Origin: Robertmurraya massiliosenegalensis JC6
Lineage (GTDB): Bacteria; Bacillota; Bacilli; Bacillales; Cytobacillaceae
Length of the DNA: 64,000 nt
Direction of reading: 5' to 3'
Assembly (NCBI RefSeq): GCF_000311725.1
Contig: NZ_HE978512.1
Location: 529,218 to 593,217, forward strand
The position numbers were made by a program, and so were the translations under genes. The notes under the pieces were generated by a model. The model had not been told where the DNA came from and ran no database searches. It saw nothing but the letters and a program-made list of their open reading frames with translations. The stretch's first letter is position 1, and the number at the start of each line of letters is the position of its first letter. Positions 34,291 through 43,506 of the stretch are shown in pieces.

Positions 34291-35991
34291 TTATTCTGTT
34301 AACCATTTATAGATCTCTGAGATCGTCTTTTCCACATTATTTTGCCTGTTTAAGTAAAATTGCGGGGTTTCACTATTACTCAGTGCCTTCAACACTTTTT
34401 TATAAAAAGCATGGGCAAAGACAGATGTATTAATGAAGACGGCATCTACTCTCTTAACCTTTGAAATATCCCTATTCATTTCATCTACATCGACGAACTC
34501 CACATTTGATAACTGTTCTCTTAATTTCTGGCGCCAACTCGAATGTCCACCAAAAATGACCAATCGCTTTGATTGGATAAACTGTACCATCGTCTCCAAT
34601 GAAGGTTCTGATTCCAGCGAAGTTTCATCATGTTCTGCTAGATAGGCAAATTTCCGCAGAGCGTGCACTTCATGTCTATAGTCTTCCATGGATTGAATCT
34701 GTTGCTCTAGCTGTCTGATTTTGCTATGTGCTTGACGTAGTTCTTCGGTCAAGCCTTCTATTTTATCTTCCTTATGCTGATTTGCTATTTCCCACTTCTT
34801 TTGTTGTTGCGAGAGAGCCGCTTCCTTCTGAACAATTTGCTCCTCTTTTGCTTTCATTTCGTAATAGTAATCTAATTTTGACTTATCCAAATATAATTCT
34901 TTCGTTTCCAGGTACAGTGAGCTAAGACATTTCACATATAAGCAGGAGATAAGAAATAGATCTTGGTTTTCTTTTGAAATGTAATTGTATTTTTTCGCAT
35001 ATAAGAGCTCCAAAAAAACGATATCTAAATCTTGTTTTGTAAAAGGGATTTGTTCGGTTGCATCGAGCTCATGGATTTTAAGCGTTTTCAACCATCCCCC
35101 TAATGCCCCGATATAATTTGCAGGGCTTCTTTGAAAAACCTTTTTCTCTGCCATTTCTAAATGACAATTAGGATGAACATCATAGATTTTTTTAAAACAC
35201 TGACCAATTAAATACTCTAAAAAGAACCCAAGCGAATCAAATCGATGATTGGTGGGAATATTGTATTCTATATAAAGTTGATCAAGCTCTTTCCGATGTT
35301 TATGGCATATTTCTTTCGAAAACATCGACTTTTGGACTTGAGATTCATTTATTGCCCCACTCATGATTTCCTGAAATGACTTCCAGGCAACATTATCAGT
35401 GTTGAGCCATTTCTTTTCACGAACACATAAATACCAAAGAACAATATTTTGATAGAGTAACTCAATTTCTTTGACAATCTTAATCTTTTTTCTTTTTGCG
35501 TAACTTCTCATAAAGTCTTCTAAGTCAATTTGTTCATGTTGTCGAAAATATTGATAGGCAAATTTATATCCTCTTTTAATCAATTGATCTAATTGAACAT
35601 ATTGTCCCGTTCGATTGCTCCATTCGAGTATCCCTGCTATTTGCCTAATTTTTTCTTCACTTTTCGTCGTATACATCGAAAAAACAGGATTTTCTTTTAA
35701 GGCACTTTGCTGGTAGGCTTCGTAATATTCCCACTCCTTTTTCCGATACAAATTATCAATGTATGGATGCAAATAGGAATTCCCACCTAATGAAATGCAC
35801 AGAAACAGCTGCTCTACTTTGACCTCTTTAGAAAAATAATGCTGCTCGATCACAACGTGGGACTGCTCACCATGTTCATTTTTCTTTGTTTCGACTACGT
35901 TCCCTTTTTTATAACCGTGTCGCTCTCCCTTCATAAGTAGCTCATACATCGTATTGTTAGAAACTTTTAATCTACTTGCTTGTTCATTCAA
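34291..35991 (-). CDS. Coiled-coil protein with C-terminal DUF2325-like domain
   Basis: A 566-residue protein of unknown function. The N-terminal ~380 residues are helical with no motif I recognise. A charged coiled coil (about 385-450, with QIVQKEAALSQQQKKWE) precedes a C-terminal ~95-residue Rossmann-like segment (LVIFGGHSSWRQKLREQL, then VDAVFINTSVFAHAFYKKVL), which resembles DUF2325. The start is a TTG at 35991 behind GGGGGTGGGAG, rather than the ATG inside that site. It lies 218 bp upstream of fdhA on the same strand. A link to formate or selenium metabolism is only positional. Confidence 0.75.
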   Translation of the reverse strand: MNEQASRLKVSNNTMYELLMKGERHGYKKGNVVETKKNEHGEQSHVVIEQHYFSKEVKVEQLFLCISLGGNSYLHPYIDNLYRKKEWEYYEAYQQSALKENPVFSMYTTKSEEKIRQIAGILEWSNRTGQYVQLDQLIKRGYKFAYQYFRQHEQIDLEDFMRSYAKRKKIKIVKEIELLYQNIVLWYLCVREKKWLNTDNVAWKSFQEIMSGAINESQVQKSMFSKEICHKHRKELDQLYIEYNIPTNHRFDSLGFFLEYLIGQCFKKIYDVHPNCHLEMAEKKVFQRSPANYIGALGGWLKTLKIHELDATEQIPFTKQDLDIVFLELLYAKKYNYISKENQDLFLISCLYVKCLSSLYLETKELYLDKSKLDYYYEMKAKEEQIVQKEAALSQQQKKWEIANQHKEDKIEGLTEELRQAHSKIRQLEQQIQSMEDYRHEVHALRKFAYLAEHDETSLESEPSLETMVQFIQSKRLVIFGGHSSWRQKLREQLSNVEFVDVDEMNRDISKVKRVDAVFINTSVFAHAFYKKVLKALSNSETPQFYLNRQNNVEKTISEIYKWLTE

Positions 35992-36263
35992 TCTCCCACC
36001 CCCTTCATGCACTACTATAAAAGTTGTTTTTTCTGGACTCTATGCTAAATGTCACATTTTTGTTAAGTTTTGTTTAGTTTTGTTATTTTTTTGTCTAAAT
36101 TGTGAACAACAAAATTACGTTCTATAACGCTGACACAAATTGGATACAATTCTCATTTTGTTTCCTATCTACAATTACGCTTTAAAAGATATGCATCTCT
36201 AATGAATGAAATTTTCCAATCAATCCCATACTATGGATAAAAATGGATAAGAAGGTACAAAGT

Positions 36264-37022
36264 ATGGCATCAAAGAACCGACATTTGCTCGCAAATATTA
36301 GTGTATTTGGAATATCCCAATTAAAATACCAGAGCCCCTATATGGTCGCCTGGTGGTCTGCAGTATTCCCAGGATTCGGGCATTACTTACTTTGCCAATA
36401 TTTAAGAGGTACGCTGCTGACATTAGCTGAGGTTATTATTAATACGTTAGCCCATATCAATGAAGCGATGGTTTATTCTTTCAGCGGTCAATTTGAACTT
36501 GCTAAATCTGTGATCGAGCCTAAATGGGCATTTGGCTACCTTGCCATCTATTTAATTGCCGTTGGAGACAGTTTCCGCTCGGCCATCTATCAAAATAAAC
36601 TACACCAGCTTGCCCTGTTAGAGTATAAAGGAAATCATACAGTGCATATTTCCCCCATCGAAATACAATATATAGAAAAGAAAAATCCGCTCATCGGCGC
36701 TCTGTATTCGTTCTTCTTTCCTGGTTTAGGGCAATTATATAATCAACGATTCGGACTAGCTTTTTATGCGATGTTTTGGTGGTGGATTTATTTAATACTT
36801 TCAAATTTCCATGAATCCATCTTATTTCTTTGGCATGGACGACTAGAAGATTCCATTTCTATTCTTCACCCACACTGGCTGCTCTTTATGCCATCTGTTT
36901 TGTTTGGTTCTATTTACTTCACCTACCGTACAACCATCGAACATAATAGACTTTTTCAAATCGAGCAGCAGCACTATCTGATGAAAAGATACCAGCAAGC
37001 TAGACTTCGAATATTTTCTTAA
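36264..37022 (+). CDS. Membrane protein with duplicated TM2-like motif
   Basis: A 252-residue integral membrane protein with about six helices. Two halves share a motif: AVFPGFGHYLLCQYLRGTLL near residue 32 and FFPGLGQLYNQRFGLAFYAM near 157, both resembling the PGxGQxYxG signature of TM2/DUF5683-type proteins. This suggests an internal duplication. The ATG at 36264 follows AAGAAGG; an earlier in-frame ATG at 36243 lacks a site. It is followed 18 bp later by another small membrane protein, probably co-transcribed. Function unknown. Confidence 0.75.
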   Translation: MASKNRHLLANISVFGISQLKYQSPYMVAWWSAVFPGFGHYLLCQYLRGTLLTLAEVIINTLAHINEAMVYSFSGQFELAKSVIEPKWAFGYLAIYLIAVGDSFRSAIYQNKLHQLALLEYKGNHTVHISPIEIQYIEKKNPLIGALYSFFFPGLGQLYNQRFGLAFYAMFWWWIYLILSNFHESILFLWHGRLEDSISILHPHWLLFMPSVLFGSIYFTYRTTIEHNRLFQIEQQHYLMKRYQQARLRIFS

Positions 37023-37040
37023 GTAGGCAGGTGCTTTTTC

Positions 37041-37478
37041 ATGTTAATAATCGGGATTTTTAAACAATCGATCGAGTTAGAGCAAGCACTTGCTGAACTA
37101 GAAATGTTGATCCCAAAAGAACATATCCTTCTATTCTTTATGGATGCGGAGCAAGTCGAAAGCGATGTTCATAGTCCTCATGCTTTTGAAATAGGGATTT
37201 CTTGTGGTACTGCAGGAGCAGTTATTGGAGCATCTAGTGGGTTTGTCTTAACATGGGGACCGATCCTGTGGGGACTAATTGGGGCAGCGATTGGATTTAC
37301 GATCGGATTACTGGCACATACACTTTTGAAAAAACAAAAAAGTCGCAAACGAAAGTTAGAGCGAATGGACGAGGCCACGGTTATCTTACAGTGTCATAAA
37401 GAACAAACAAAGTCCATTATTGCTTTGTTACGAAAGTATCAAGCTCTATCCATTGGAAAATCGGATCAGTCCATGTAG
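37041..37478 (+). CDS. Small membrane protein, glycine-rich hydrophobic centre
   Basis: A 145-residue protein. An N-terminal ~50-residue alpha/beta segment (IIGIFKQSIELEQALAEL) precedes a glycine-rich hydrophobic stretch (~55-93, GTAGAVIGASSGFV and GAAIGFTIGLLA), then a basic segment KKQKSRKRKLER and a short tail. This layout recalls stress-related membrane proteins of the DUF1269/general stress type, which is a weak resemblance. Shine-Dalgarno GGCAGGTG precedes it. Probable operon with the upstream gene. Confidence 0.7.
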   Translation: MLIIGIFKQSIELEQALAELEMLIPKEHILLFFMDAEQVESDVHSPHAFEIGISCGTAGAVIGASSGFVLTWGPILWGLIGAAIGFTIGLLAHTLLKKQKSRKRKLERMDEATVILQCHKEQTKSIIALLRKYQALSIGKSDQSM

Positions 37479-37489
37479 AAAAATTCAAG

Positions 37490-37521
37490 AGAGCCCATTA
37501 TTGATATAGGGCTCATCTTTC
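37490..37521 (+). terminator. Terminator after the small membrane protein pair
   Basis: GAGCCC (37491-37496) pairs with GGGCTC (37509-37514), extended by AT pairs and followed by ATCTTT. The rest of the 37479-38051 gap holds repeat copy B and the cyclase terminator but no credible gene. Confidence 0.65.
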
Positions 37522-37686
37522 ATCAATATTTACGAATTGATTGGGGATTGTCCGACATTTTTTTGAGAGAATAGGAATAAAACTTCTACTATTCCTATAA
37601 ACTATCGCTCTAGCAATATCAGAAATTGGAAGAGCCGTTGTTCTTTTTGCAAATAACCCTATTGCTTCATTTCTATGAGAAAAGCG

Positions 37687-37951
37687 CCTACAAAATGTAG
37701 GAAGCTTGCGGTTTGTCTCAATCTTCGCTTCAACCATCTCTCACCCTTTAGCGGAATTTTTCCTGTTATTTCCTCAATGACGTCCCTTTTAGGGGAAATA
37801 ACGGAAGATTTTCCGCTTATGAAGGGCAAAATCGTTTATTTTGGCATTTTTTGAGAGAATAGCAGGAATTTTTCCTGTTATTTCGGCTCTTTTTCATGAT
37901 GGTTGCTTATTAAGCGGAATTTTTCCTGTTAGGTTTTCATACCGATACGCC
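37687..37951 (+). repeat. Dispersed ~229-bp intergenic repeat, copy B (with shared flank)
   Basis: The core 37723-37951 matches 971-1200 and 56082-56310. Copy B also shares with copy C the upstream CCTACAaaaTGTAGG hairpin (37687-37701) and the following AAGCTT. The same alternating 22-bp hairpin motifs are present. Confidence 0.88.
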
Positions 37952-38011
37952 TACCGTTTATACGAAGATTTTACCCATAAATCGAGGCAATTTATAAATT
38001 CCTGGAACACA

Positions 38012-38046
38012 AAAAAACTGCAGCCCGAATGTATCCAGGATGCAGT
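38012..38046 (-). terminator. Terminator after the GGDEF gene
   Basis: On the minus strand ACTGCAtCC pairs with GGcTGCAGT and is followed by seven T residues, just after the stop at 38052. Confidence 0.82.
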
Positions 38047-38051
38047 ACCCC

Positions 38052-39587
38052 TTATATATGAACATGAACTTGATTTCGTCCCTCTCGTTTCGCATGATAT
38101 AATGCCTTATCCGCTCGAATCAAAATTTCTTGCAACGTTTCCCATCTCTCATCTTTTATCCCAGCAACACCACTACTTAACGTAACCGAAACAACAGCGT
38201 CTAGCATAATAAGCGGATTGTTCTCAACTTGTTCCCGTAAACGGTTAGCTAACGCCTCGCCTTCTACTATCGTCTTTCCTTTTAGTCCAATGACAAATTC
38301 CTCGCCACCATAGCGAGCCAATACCATTCCTTCTTCCATCTCAGCTTGGCAAATTTGGGCGACATGGAACAGTAGTTGATCCCCTACATCATGACCATAT
38401 GTATCATTCACCTTTTTAAAATGATCCACATCCATTAATATAACCGTAAAGGGTACGGGATGCCCTTTTGCTTCATTAACTATTTGCTCACACATATGAA
38501 AAAAAGCTCGCCGATTATAAATCTTTGTCAGTTCATCATAATAAGCTTGGTGCTCCAATTTAAGCTGTAATCTTTTTACCTCTGTAATATCCGTAAAAAT
38601 CATTAATATTCCTTTATTTCCTTGACCATGCTGTAAGGAAGAAATTCGAACTTGATAGGTTTTTCCTCCTAACTTTATTTCAAAAGCAGACGTCTGCGCT
38701 AATGAAAAAGGCAATGGACATCCTGCCAATTCGAACCAAACTTCGGTAAAATCTTTTCCAAGCTGTGTCTTGTTCAAATTTGCAAATATTTTCTTGCTAG
38801 ATTGATTAAATTCAATGAGTCGATTCGTTTCATCTAATACGATAACCCCATCATTAATACTGTTAAAAATCGTGTCCTTTGCAATCGGCATAAGCGTGAA
38901 TAGTCGCGAAGAATTTATCGACCACAAATATAACAAGGAAGATAACCATAAAACCATCGGCACCGGATCAACACCCGGAGGTGTAAAACCGACTAAATAA
39001 AGAAAAGCGGTTACGATCGGAACAAATTGACCAAACGCTATGGCAAGAAGTTGGGGACGATATAAGTTTGAAGTTTCCCGCCAACGAGATATTACAAGAA
39101 AGAAGGCAACAAGCATGCAAGAAAAGATATAAATACCATGAATCACATACCAAATCCCGATTTCTTGATGAATATAGGGAAGCCCTAAATTCGGCTCCAT
39201 CTCAAATACACGGTAATGAAGATGATGCCAATCATTTGTCATGACTATGAACAAAGTTATAAAAGGAATTGCTAAAATGGCTGTATACTTCTTTGCAGTT
39301 ACATTCATTCCTAAATACTGCATGACAAATAATAGCCCTAACGCTGCCGAAGAGGGCATTCCCACATATTGAATGATGGTCCAAATCTTTATTTGCTCAA
39401 GTGTTGTCGACATCAAGCCAAATGCTGAAGCAAAGCAATAAATGGCGATTGTCGCCGTATAGACAATGAAAAAATGAGCGATTTTCGTATAGTGCTGTCT
39501 CTTTAAAAAGACATATAAGCATAAAAATAAGTTGAGAACACCTGAAGTACTAGCAAGAGTGACAAAAGCTGTTAATTCCGAATTCAC
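38052..39587 (-). CDS. Membrane diguanylate cyclase (7TM histidine-kinase-type N-terminus, PAS, GGDEF)
   Basis: A 511-residue signalling protein. Seven helices over residues ~5-230 match the HisKA_7TM sensor module. A PAS domain (~240-340, starting DTIFNSINDGVIVLDE) and a GGDEF domain (~350-510) follow. The active loop is RYGGEEF, intact, with the metal-binding LMDVDHFKKVND. The RxxD product-inhibition site five residues upstream is absent. It should make cyclic di-GMP. The start is a GTG behind AAAGGAG. The gene stands alone between terminators. Confidence 0.92.
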   Translation of the reverse strand: MNSELTAFVTLASTSGVLNLFLCLYVFLKRQHYTKIAHFFIVYTATIAIYCFASAFGLMSTTLEQIKIWTIIQYVGMPSSAALGLLFVMQYLGMNVTAKKYTAILAIPFITLFIVMTNDWHHLHYRVFEMEPNLGLPYIHQEIGIWYVIHGIYIFSCMLVAFFLVISRWRETSNLYRPQLLAIAFGQFVPIVTAFLYLVGFTPPGVDPVPMVLWLSSLLYLWSINSSRLFTLMPIAKDTIFNSINDGVIVLDETNRLIEFNQSSKKIFANLNKTQLGKDFTEVWFELAGCPLPFSLAQTSAFEIKLGGKTYQVRISSLQHGQGNKGILMIFTDITEVKRLQLKLEHQAYYDELTKIYNRRAFFHMCEQIVNEAKGHPVPFTVILMDVDHFKKVNDTYGHDVGDQLLFHVAQICQAEMEEGMVLARYGGEEFVIGLKGKTIVEGEALANRLREQVENNPLIMLDAVVSVTLSSGVAGIKDERWETLQEILIRADKALYHAKREGRNQVHVHI

Positions 39588-39703
39588 AATCTAGAGACTC
39601 CTTTTATAACTACATTTTCTTTAATGTAGCATAAAAGAAGATAAAAGTGGACTATCAACCGAGACCTTTATCCTAGATAACAGGTTTTTATTCCCAATTA
39701 TTA

Positions 39704-39853
39704 TTATTTTGTCTCACGATGCAATGTATGCTTTTTTAACCGTGGACAATATTTCATCAGTTCAATACGATCTGGATGATTCCTTTTATTTTTCGTTGTA
39801 ATGTAATTACGATCTCCAGTTTCTGTGCATGCTAATGTAATTTTGACTCTCAT
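39704..39853 (-). CDS. rpmG: 50S ribosomal protein L33, zinc-independent paralogue
   Basis: A 49-residue L33 starting [20 protein letters not shown]. The two CxxC pairs that bind zinc in the C+ form are missing; only isolated Cys remain (LACT and KYCP), so this is the C- type. Bacteria swap the zinc-free form in during zinc starvation. It follows the ZagA-type GTPase by 18 bp and should share its Zur-controlled promoter. Shine-Dalgarno AGGAGGAAG. Confidence 0.95.
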   Translation of the reverse strand: MRVKITLACTETGDRNYITTKNKRNHPDRIELMKYCPRLKKHTLHRETK

Positions 39854-39871
39854 TTTTCTTCCTCCTATCGT

Positions 39872-41059
39872 TTAAATTGCGGTTGTGAATGCTGGAAGCG
39901 GATCTTTCAATGTGCTCCAGTCTAACTTCATTTCTTCGTCTGTTAACAAACATTTATCTAAAGAGGACTCGATTTCATCCCGATTCATTTCAATGCCAAT
40001 CATTACAAGTTCAATCATTCGATCTCCGAACTCCTCATCCCATTTCTCCAATAATTCCGGTTCTTCCTTAAGAATTTGCTCTCTTTCAGATTCGGGATAT
40101 GAAGCAATCCATTCTCCTGCTCCTTGAATCATAATCGATGGTCCTGCTTGTGATAGTAATCCTGTAATGTTATTGCGTGTTGCCAACCAAAAGAAACCTT
40201 TGGCACGAACGACATCGACTGGCCATTGTTCGAGCCATTTCATCCATCTTTCTGGATGAAACGGCCTCTTCCTACGATAAACGAAAGAAGAGATTCCATA
40301 TTCCTCTGTTTCAGGGATATGCTCCTCATTTAATTCCTTCAGCCAGCCTGCGCCTTGACTTGCTTCCTCAAAATCAAACAAATTCGTATCTAGAATTTCT
40401 TGTAGGGGAACTTCTGCTTGAACACTTTCCACTATTTTTGCATCTGGATTTAGTTTAAGAAGGACAGCCTTCAATTCCTTGACATCCTCTTCATCCACTA
40501 AATCAATTTTGTTTAAAATAAGAACATTAGCAAATTCAATCTGATCGATTAAAAGATCAACTACTTCTCGAGTATCTTGCTCATCATTGGCTTGATTTCG
40601 CTCAAGCAATGTTTCCCCTGAAGCAAAGTCATGCCAAAAGCGATTTGCATCAATCACTGTCACCATCGTATCTAATTTACATAGTTCACTTAAATTGATC
40701 CCTACGTTTTCATCAATATAGGTAAAGGTTTGGGCAACAGGAATCGGCTCCGAAATCCCTGATGATTCGATCACAATGTAATCGATGTCACCTGCCTTCA
40801 CAAGCTTCTCCACTTCAATCATCAAATCTTCCCTTAATGTACAGCAAATACAGCCATTTTGAAGCTCGACTAGTTTTTCATCCGTTCTTGAAAATCCACC
40901 TTGCTTTATCATTGAAGCATCAATATTGACCTCACTCATGTCATTGACGATGACCGCAATTTTTCGATTATCTCGATTCGCTAATATGTGGTTTAACAGC
41001 GTCGTCTTTCCAGAACCTAAGTAACCACTTAGTACTGTCACAGGTATTCTTTTTGTCAT
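39872..41059 (-). CDS. zagA: Zur-regulated CobW/COG0523 GTPase (ZagA/YciC-like zinc metallochaperone)
   Basis: A 395-residue G3E GTPase. It has Walker [10 protein letters not shown], the metal-binding CxCC motif in [11 protein letters not shown], Walker [11 protein letters not shown] and the guanine motif NKIDLVDE. The C-terminal CobW domain follows. Length matches B. subtilis YciC/ZagA (397), which delivers zinc to folate enzyme FolE during zinc limitation. The ATG at 41059 follows GAGGAGTG. Two Zur boxes lie upstream and the zinc-free L33 gene downstream. Confidence 0.95.
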   Translation of the reverse strand: MTKRIPVTVLSGYLGSGKTTLLNHILANRDNRKIAVIVNDMSEVNIDASMIKQGGFSRTDEKLVELQNGCICCTLREDLMIEVEKLVKAGDIDYIVIESSGISEPIPVAQTFTYIDENVGINLSELCKLDTMVTVIDANRFWHDFASGETLLERNQANDEQDTREVVDLLIDQIEFANVLILNKIDLVDEEDVKELKAVLLKLNPDAKIVESVQAEVPLQEILDTNLFDFEEASQGAGWLKELNEEHIPETEEYGISSFVYRRKRPFHPERWMKWLEQWPVDVVRAKGFFWLATRNNITGLLSQAGPSIMIQGAGEWIASYPESEREQILKEEPELLEKWDEEFGDRMIELVMIGIEMNRDEIESSLDKCLLTDEEMKLDWSTLKDPLPAFTTAI

Positions 41060-41080
41060 ATTTTCACTCCTCATTCTCAC

Positions 41081-41101
41081 AAATCAAAATCATTACGATT
41101 T
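41081..41101. promoter_or_regulatory. Zur box, promoter-proximal
   Basis: AAATC-A-AAT...ATTACGATTT (41081-41101) matches the Bacillus Zur box consensus AAATCGTAAT-N-ATTACGATTT with two changes. It lies 22 bp before the zagA start. Confidence 0.85.
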
Positions 41102-41150
41102 AAAGCTTAAAAAATAACCTTCAGTGGTTATTCAATAAGCTATACCTTGT

Positions 41151-41171
41151 AAATCGAAATCATTACGATTA
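41151..41171. promoter_or_regulatory. Zur box, promoter-distal
   Basis: AAATCGAAAT-C-ATTACGATTA, one or two changes from the consensus, 70 bp upstream of the first box. B. subtilis yciC also has two boxes. Confidence 0.88.
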
Positions 41172-41311
41172 AATATAATATAATCCTTTTTAAAGGTCAA
41201 GTTTTTTAGAGCAATCCATTTTACTTTCAAAATTACTATTGATCATACATCCATAATGAACTATATTCAAATAATCAGATATACAAATATTTAAAGAGAA
41301 GAAGGGTATTT

Positions 41312-43054
41312 ATGATACAAAAGTGGTTTTCTAACAGCCGGTATAGCAACTATTCGCTTCACTCCTTGCAAAAGGATATTATTTCAGGACTTGTTGTCGG
41401 AATTATCGCTATTCCCTTAGGCATGGCATTTGCTATTGCCTCAGGAGTGAAACCTGAGTACGGAATTTACACAACGATTATTGCAGGGATTTTGATTTCT
41501 TTATTTGGAGGATCAAAATTTCAAATAGGCGGTCCAACCGGGGCATTTATTCCGATTTTATTTGGCATCATCATGACTTATGGCTATGAAAATTTACTAA
41601 TTGCAGGCTTTATGGCTGGAATTATTTTATTCTTGATGGGGATTTTCAAACTAGGGGTCTTGATTAAATTCATTCCCAGATCGGTGACGATTGGATTTAC
41701 CTCAGGGATTGCCGTCATTATCTTTGTTGGCCAAATTGCAAATTTCTTAGGTCTCACAGATGTTAAAAACCATGAATATTTTCTTCAAAATTTACGTGAA
41801 ATTTTCCATCACATTGATACGATTAATCTGTATAGTTTATTAACAGCCGGAATTTGCTTATTAACGATATTAATCATGCCGAAATGGCTGCCTAATATCC
41901 CAAGTCCTCTTATTGGACTTGTTTTTTCAACACTTGTGGCAACCTTTCTTTACCCTAACGATATTGCCACCATCGGTTCAACCTTTGGTACGATTCCTAG
42001 TTCATTACCACATTTTGATGTTCCTGCTATTACGTTGGATCGCATTCAATTGCTGATTGGACCCGCATTTGTCATCGCATTTCTTGGAGCGATAGAGTCC
42101 TTATTGTCAGCTGTCGTGGCTGATGGAATGACAAATAGTAAGCATAATAGCAACCGTGAATTAATGGGGCAAGGAATTGCCAATATGATCACACCAATGT
42201 TTGGTGGAATTCCAGCTACTGGTGCTATTGCAAGAACTGCCACCAATATTAAAAACGGGGCAACATCTCCTCTATCTGGAATTATTCATGGCTTTGTTGT
42301 TCTTCTCGTACTTTTACTTTTTGCTCCCTATGCATCGAAAATACCGTTAGCTAGTATGGCACCGATCTTAATGATTGTTGCCTGGAATATGAGTGAACGC
42401 CGCGTCTTTTTTCAATTGTTAAAGACACGAACTGGGGATTCACTCGTCTTAGCGATCACCTTTTTACTGACGGTATTTTTGAATTTAACTTGGGCAGTCG
42501 GTATTGGTCTCATATTGGCTATCATTATCTTCACAAAAAGGATGAGTGATATAATGGTTACGGCAAAGGTATTGCCTAATCCTGAACATAAAGTAGATGC
42601 ACAAATTGTGACGGAATCTCATGATTGCCCACAAATTAGCATCTATAATGTGGAAGGCCCACTCTTTTTTGGGGCAGCGCAAACGTTCCAACAGAGTATT
42701 ATGAATACCATTAACTATAAACCAAACGTACTTTTACTAAGAATGGGGAAAGTCCCCTTTATGGATATGACCGGAGAGTCTTATTTATCAAGCATCATAC
42801 ATGATTTTTCAAAGAATGGGGTCGTTCTTATTTCTGGTTTAAATACACAGCCAAAAAATGTGTTAATGAAGAGCGGATTATATGATTTAATTGGAGAGAC
42901 TCACTTTTTTGAGCATACAGGAGATGCCATTAACTACGCTCTTTCACATGTAAACAAAGAGAAATGCATTGGGTGTAAACACTTCGCTTTTCAGGAATGC
43001 TCCACATTTTCACGTGCTCATGAGCGGGTAAAGGAGAATCTGTTTACGACCTAA
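41312..43054 (+). CDS. SulP-family anion transporter with STAS domain and Cys-rich tail
   Basis: A 580-residue SLC26/SulP transporter. About 14 membrane segments (residues ~20-410) include the signature GIIAIPLGMAFAIASGVKPE. A STAS domain follows (~440-550). The last ~30 residues hold CIGCKHFAFQEC, an unusual cysteine cluster that could bind a metal or act as a redox switch (inference). SulP proteins carry sulfate, bicarbonate or related anions; the substrate is open. Shine-Dalgarno GAAGAAGG. A regulator gene follows 17 bp later. Confidence 0.9.
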   Translation: MIQKWFSNSRYSNYSLHSLQKDIISGLVVGIIAIPLGMAFAIASGVKPEYGIYTTIIAGILISLFGGSKFQIGGPTGAFIPILFGIIMTYGYENLLIAGFMAGIILFLMGIFKLGVLIKFIPRSVTIGFTSGIAVIIFVGQIANFLGLTDVKNHEYFLQNLREIFHHIDTINLYSLLTAGICLLTILIMPKWLPNIPSPLIGLVFSTLVATFLYPNDIATIGSTFGTIPSSLPHFDVPAITLDRIQLLIGPAFVIAFLGAIESLLSAVVADGMTNSKHNSNRELMGQGIANMITPMFGGIPATGAIARTATNIKNGATSPLSGIIHGFVVLLVLLLFAPYASKIPLASMAPILMIVAWNMSERRVFFQLLKTRTGDSLVLAITFLLTVFLNLTWAVGIGLILAIIIFTKRMSDIMVTAKVLPNPEHKVDAQIVTESHDCPQISIYNVEGPLFFGAAQTFQQSIMNTINYKPNVLLLRMGKVPFMDMTGESYLSSIIHDFSKNGVVLISGLNTQPKNVLMKSGLYDLIGETHFFEHTGDAINYALSHVNKEKCIGCKHFAFQECSTFSRAHERVKENLFTT

Positions 43055-43071
43055 TTTAGGAGGAACGAACA

Positions 43072-43422
43072 TTGAATTTAGAAATGCAAAAGTTCAAGGC
43101 AGACTTTTTTAAAGCCCTTGCCCACCCACTTAGAATTAGAATCCTTGAGTTATTGGCTGATGGGGATAAAAGTGTCAATGAGATCCAAAGCTTGGCTGGA
43201 AGCGAGGGTTCTGCTGTTTCTCAGCAATTAACGATATTGCGAGGGAAAAATATTGTGACCGGAACGAAAGATGGAAATCGGGTCATTTATTCCCTTCGTG
43301 ATCCGATGATTGTTGACCTTCTTTCCGTTGCCCGCCAGATTTTCAACAATCATTTAGTTGATACGATTCAAATGTTAGACCAGTTAAATGTCGGGTCAAG
43401 TCGGATCGATGAAGGAAAATAG
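43072..43422 (+). CDS. ArsR-family transcriptional regulator (no cysteines)
   Basis: A 116-residue winged-helix repressor with FKALAHPLRIRILELLADG and SEGSAVSQQLTILRGKNIV. The translated protein contains no cysteine, so the usual Cys-based metal sites of ArsR/CadC are absent. It starts at a TTG behind AGGAGGAACG and is almost certainly in one operon with the SulP gene, where it may control it. The effector is unknown. Confidence 0.9.
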   Translation: MNLEMQKFKADFFKALAHPLRIRILELLADGDKSVNEIQSLAGSEGSAVSQQLTILRGKNIVTGTKDGNRVIYSLRDPMIVDLLSVARQIFNNHLVDTIQMLDQLNVGSSRIDEGK

Positions 43423-43506
43423 AGTTTAATTTTTTGCATTTTCATCTTCCTTCGTTTTAAATAACAATTATGATGTTTTTAAAATTCTAAGACAAGGGAT
43501 GATGAT

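Noticed and set aside
37513-37737. 74-residue minus-strand open frame
   Set aside because: It overlaps the flank of the dispersed repeat, has no clear ribosome site and no recognisable family.
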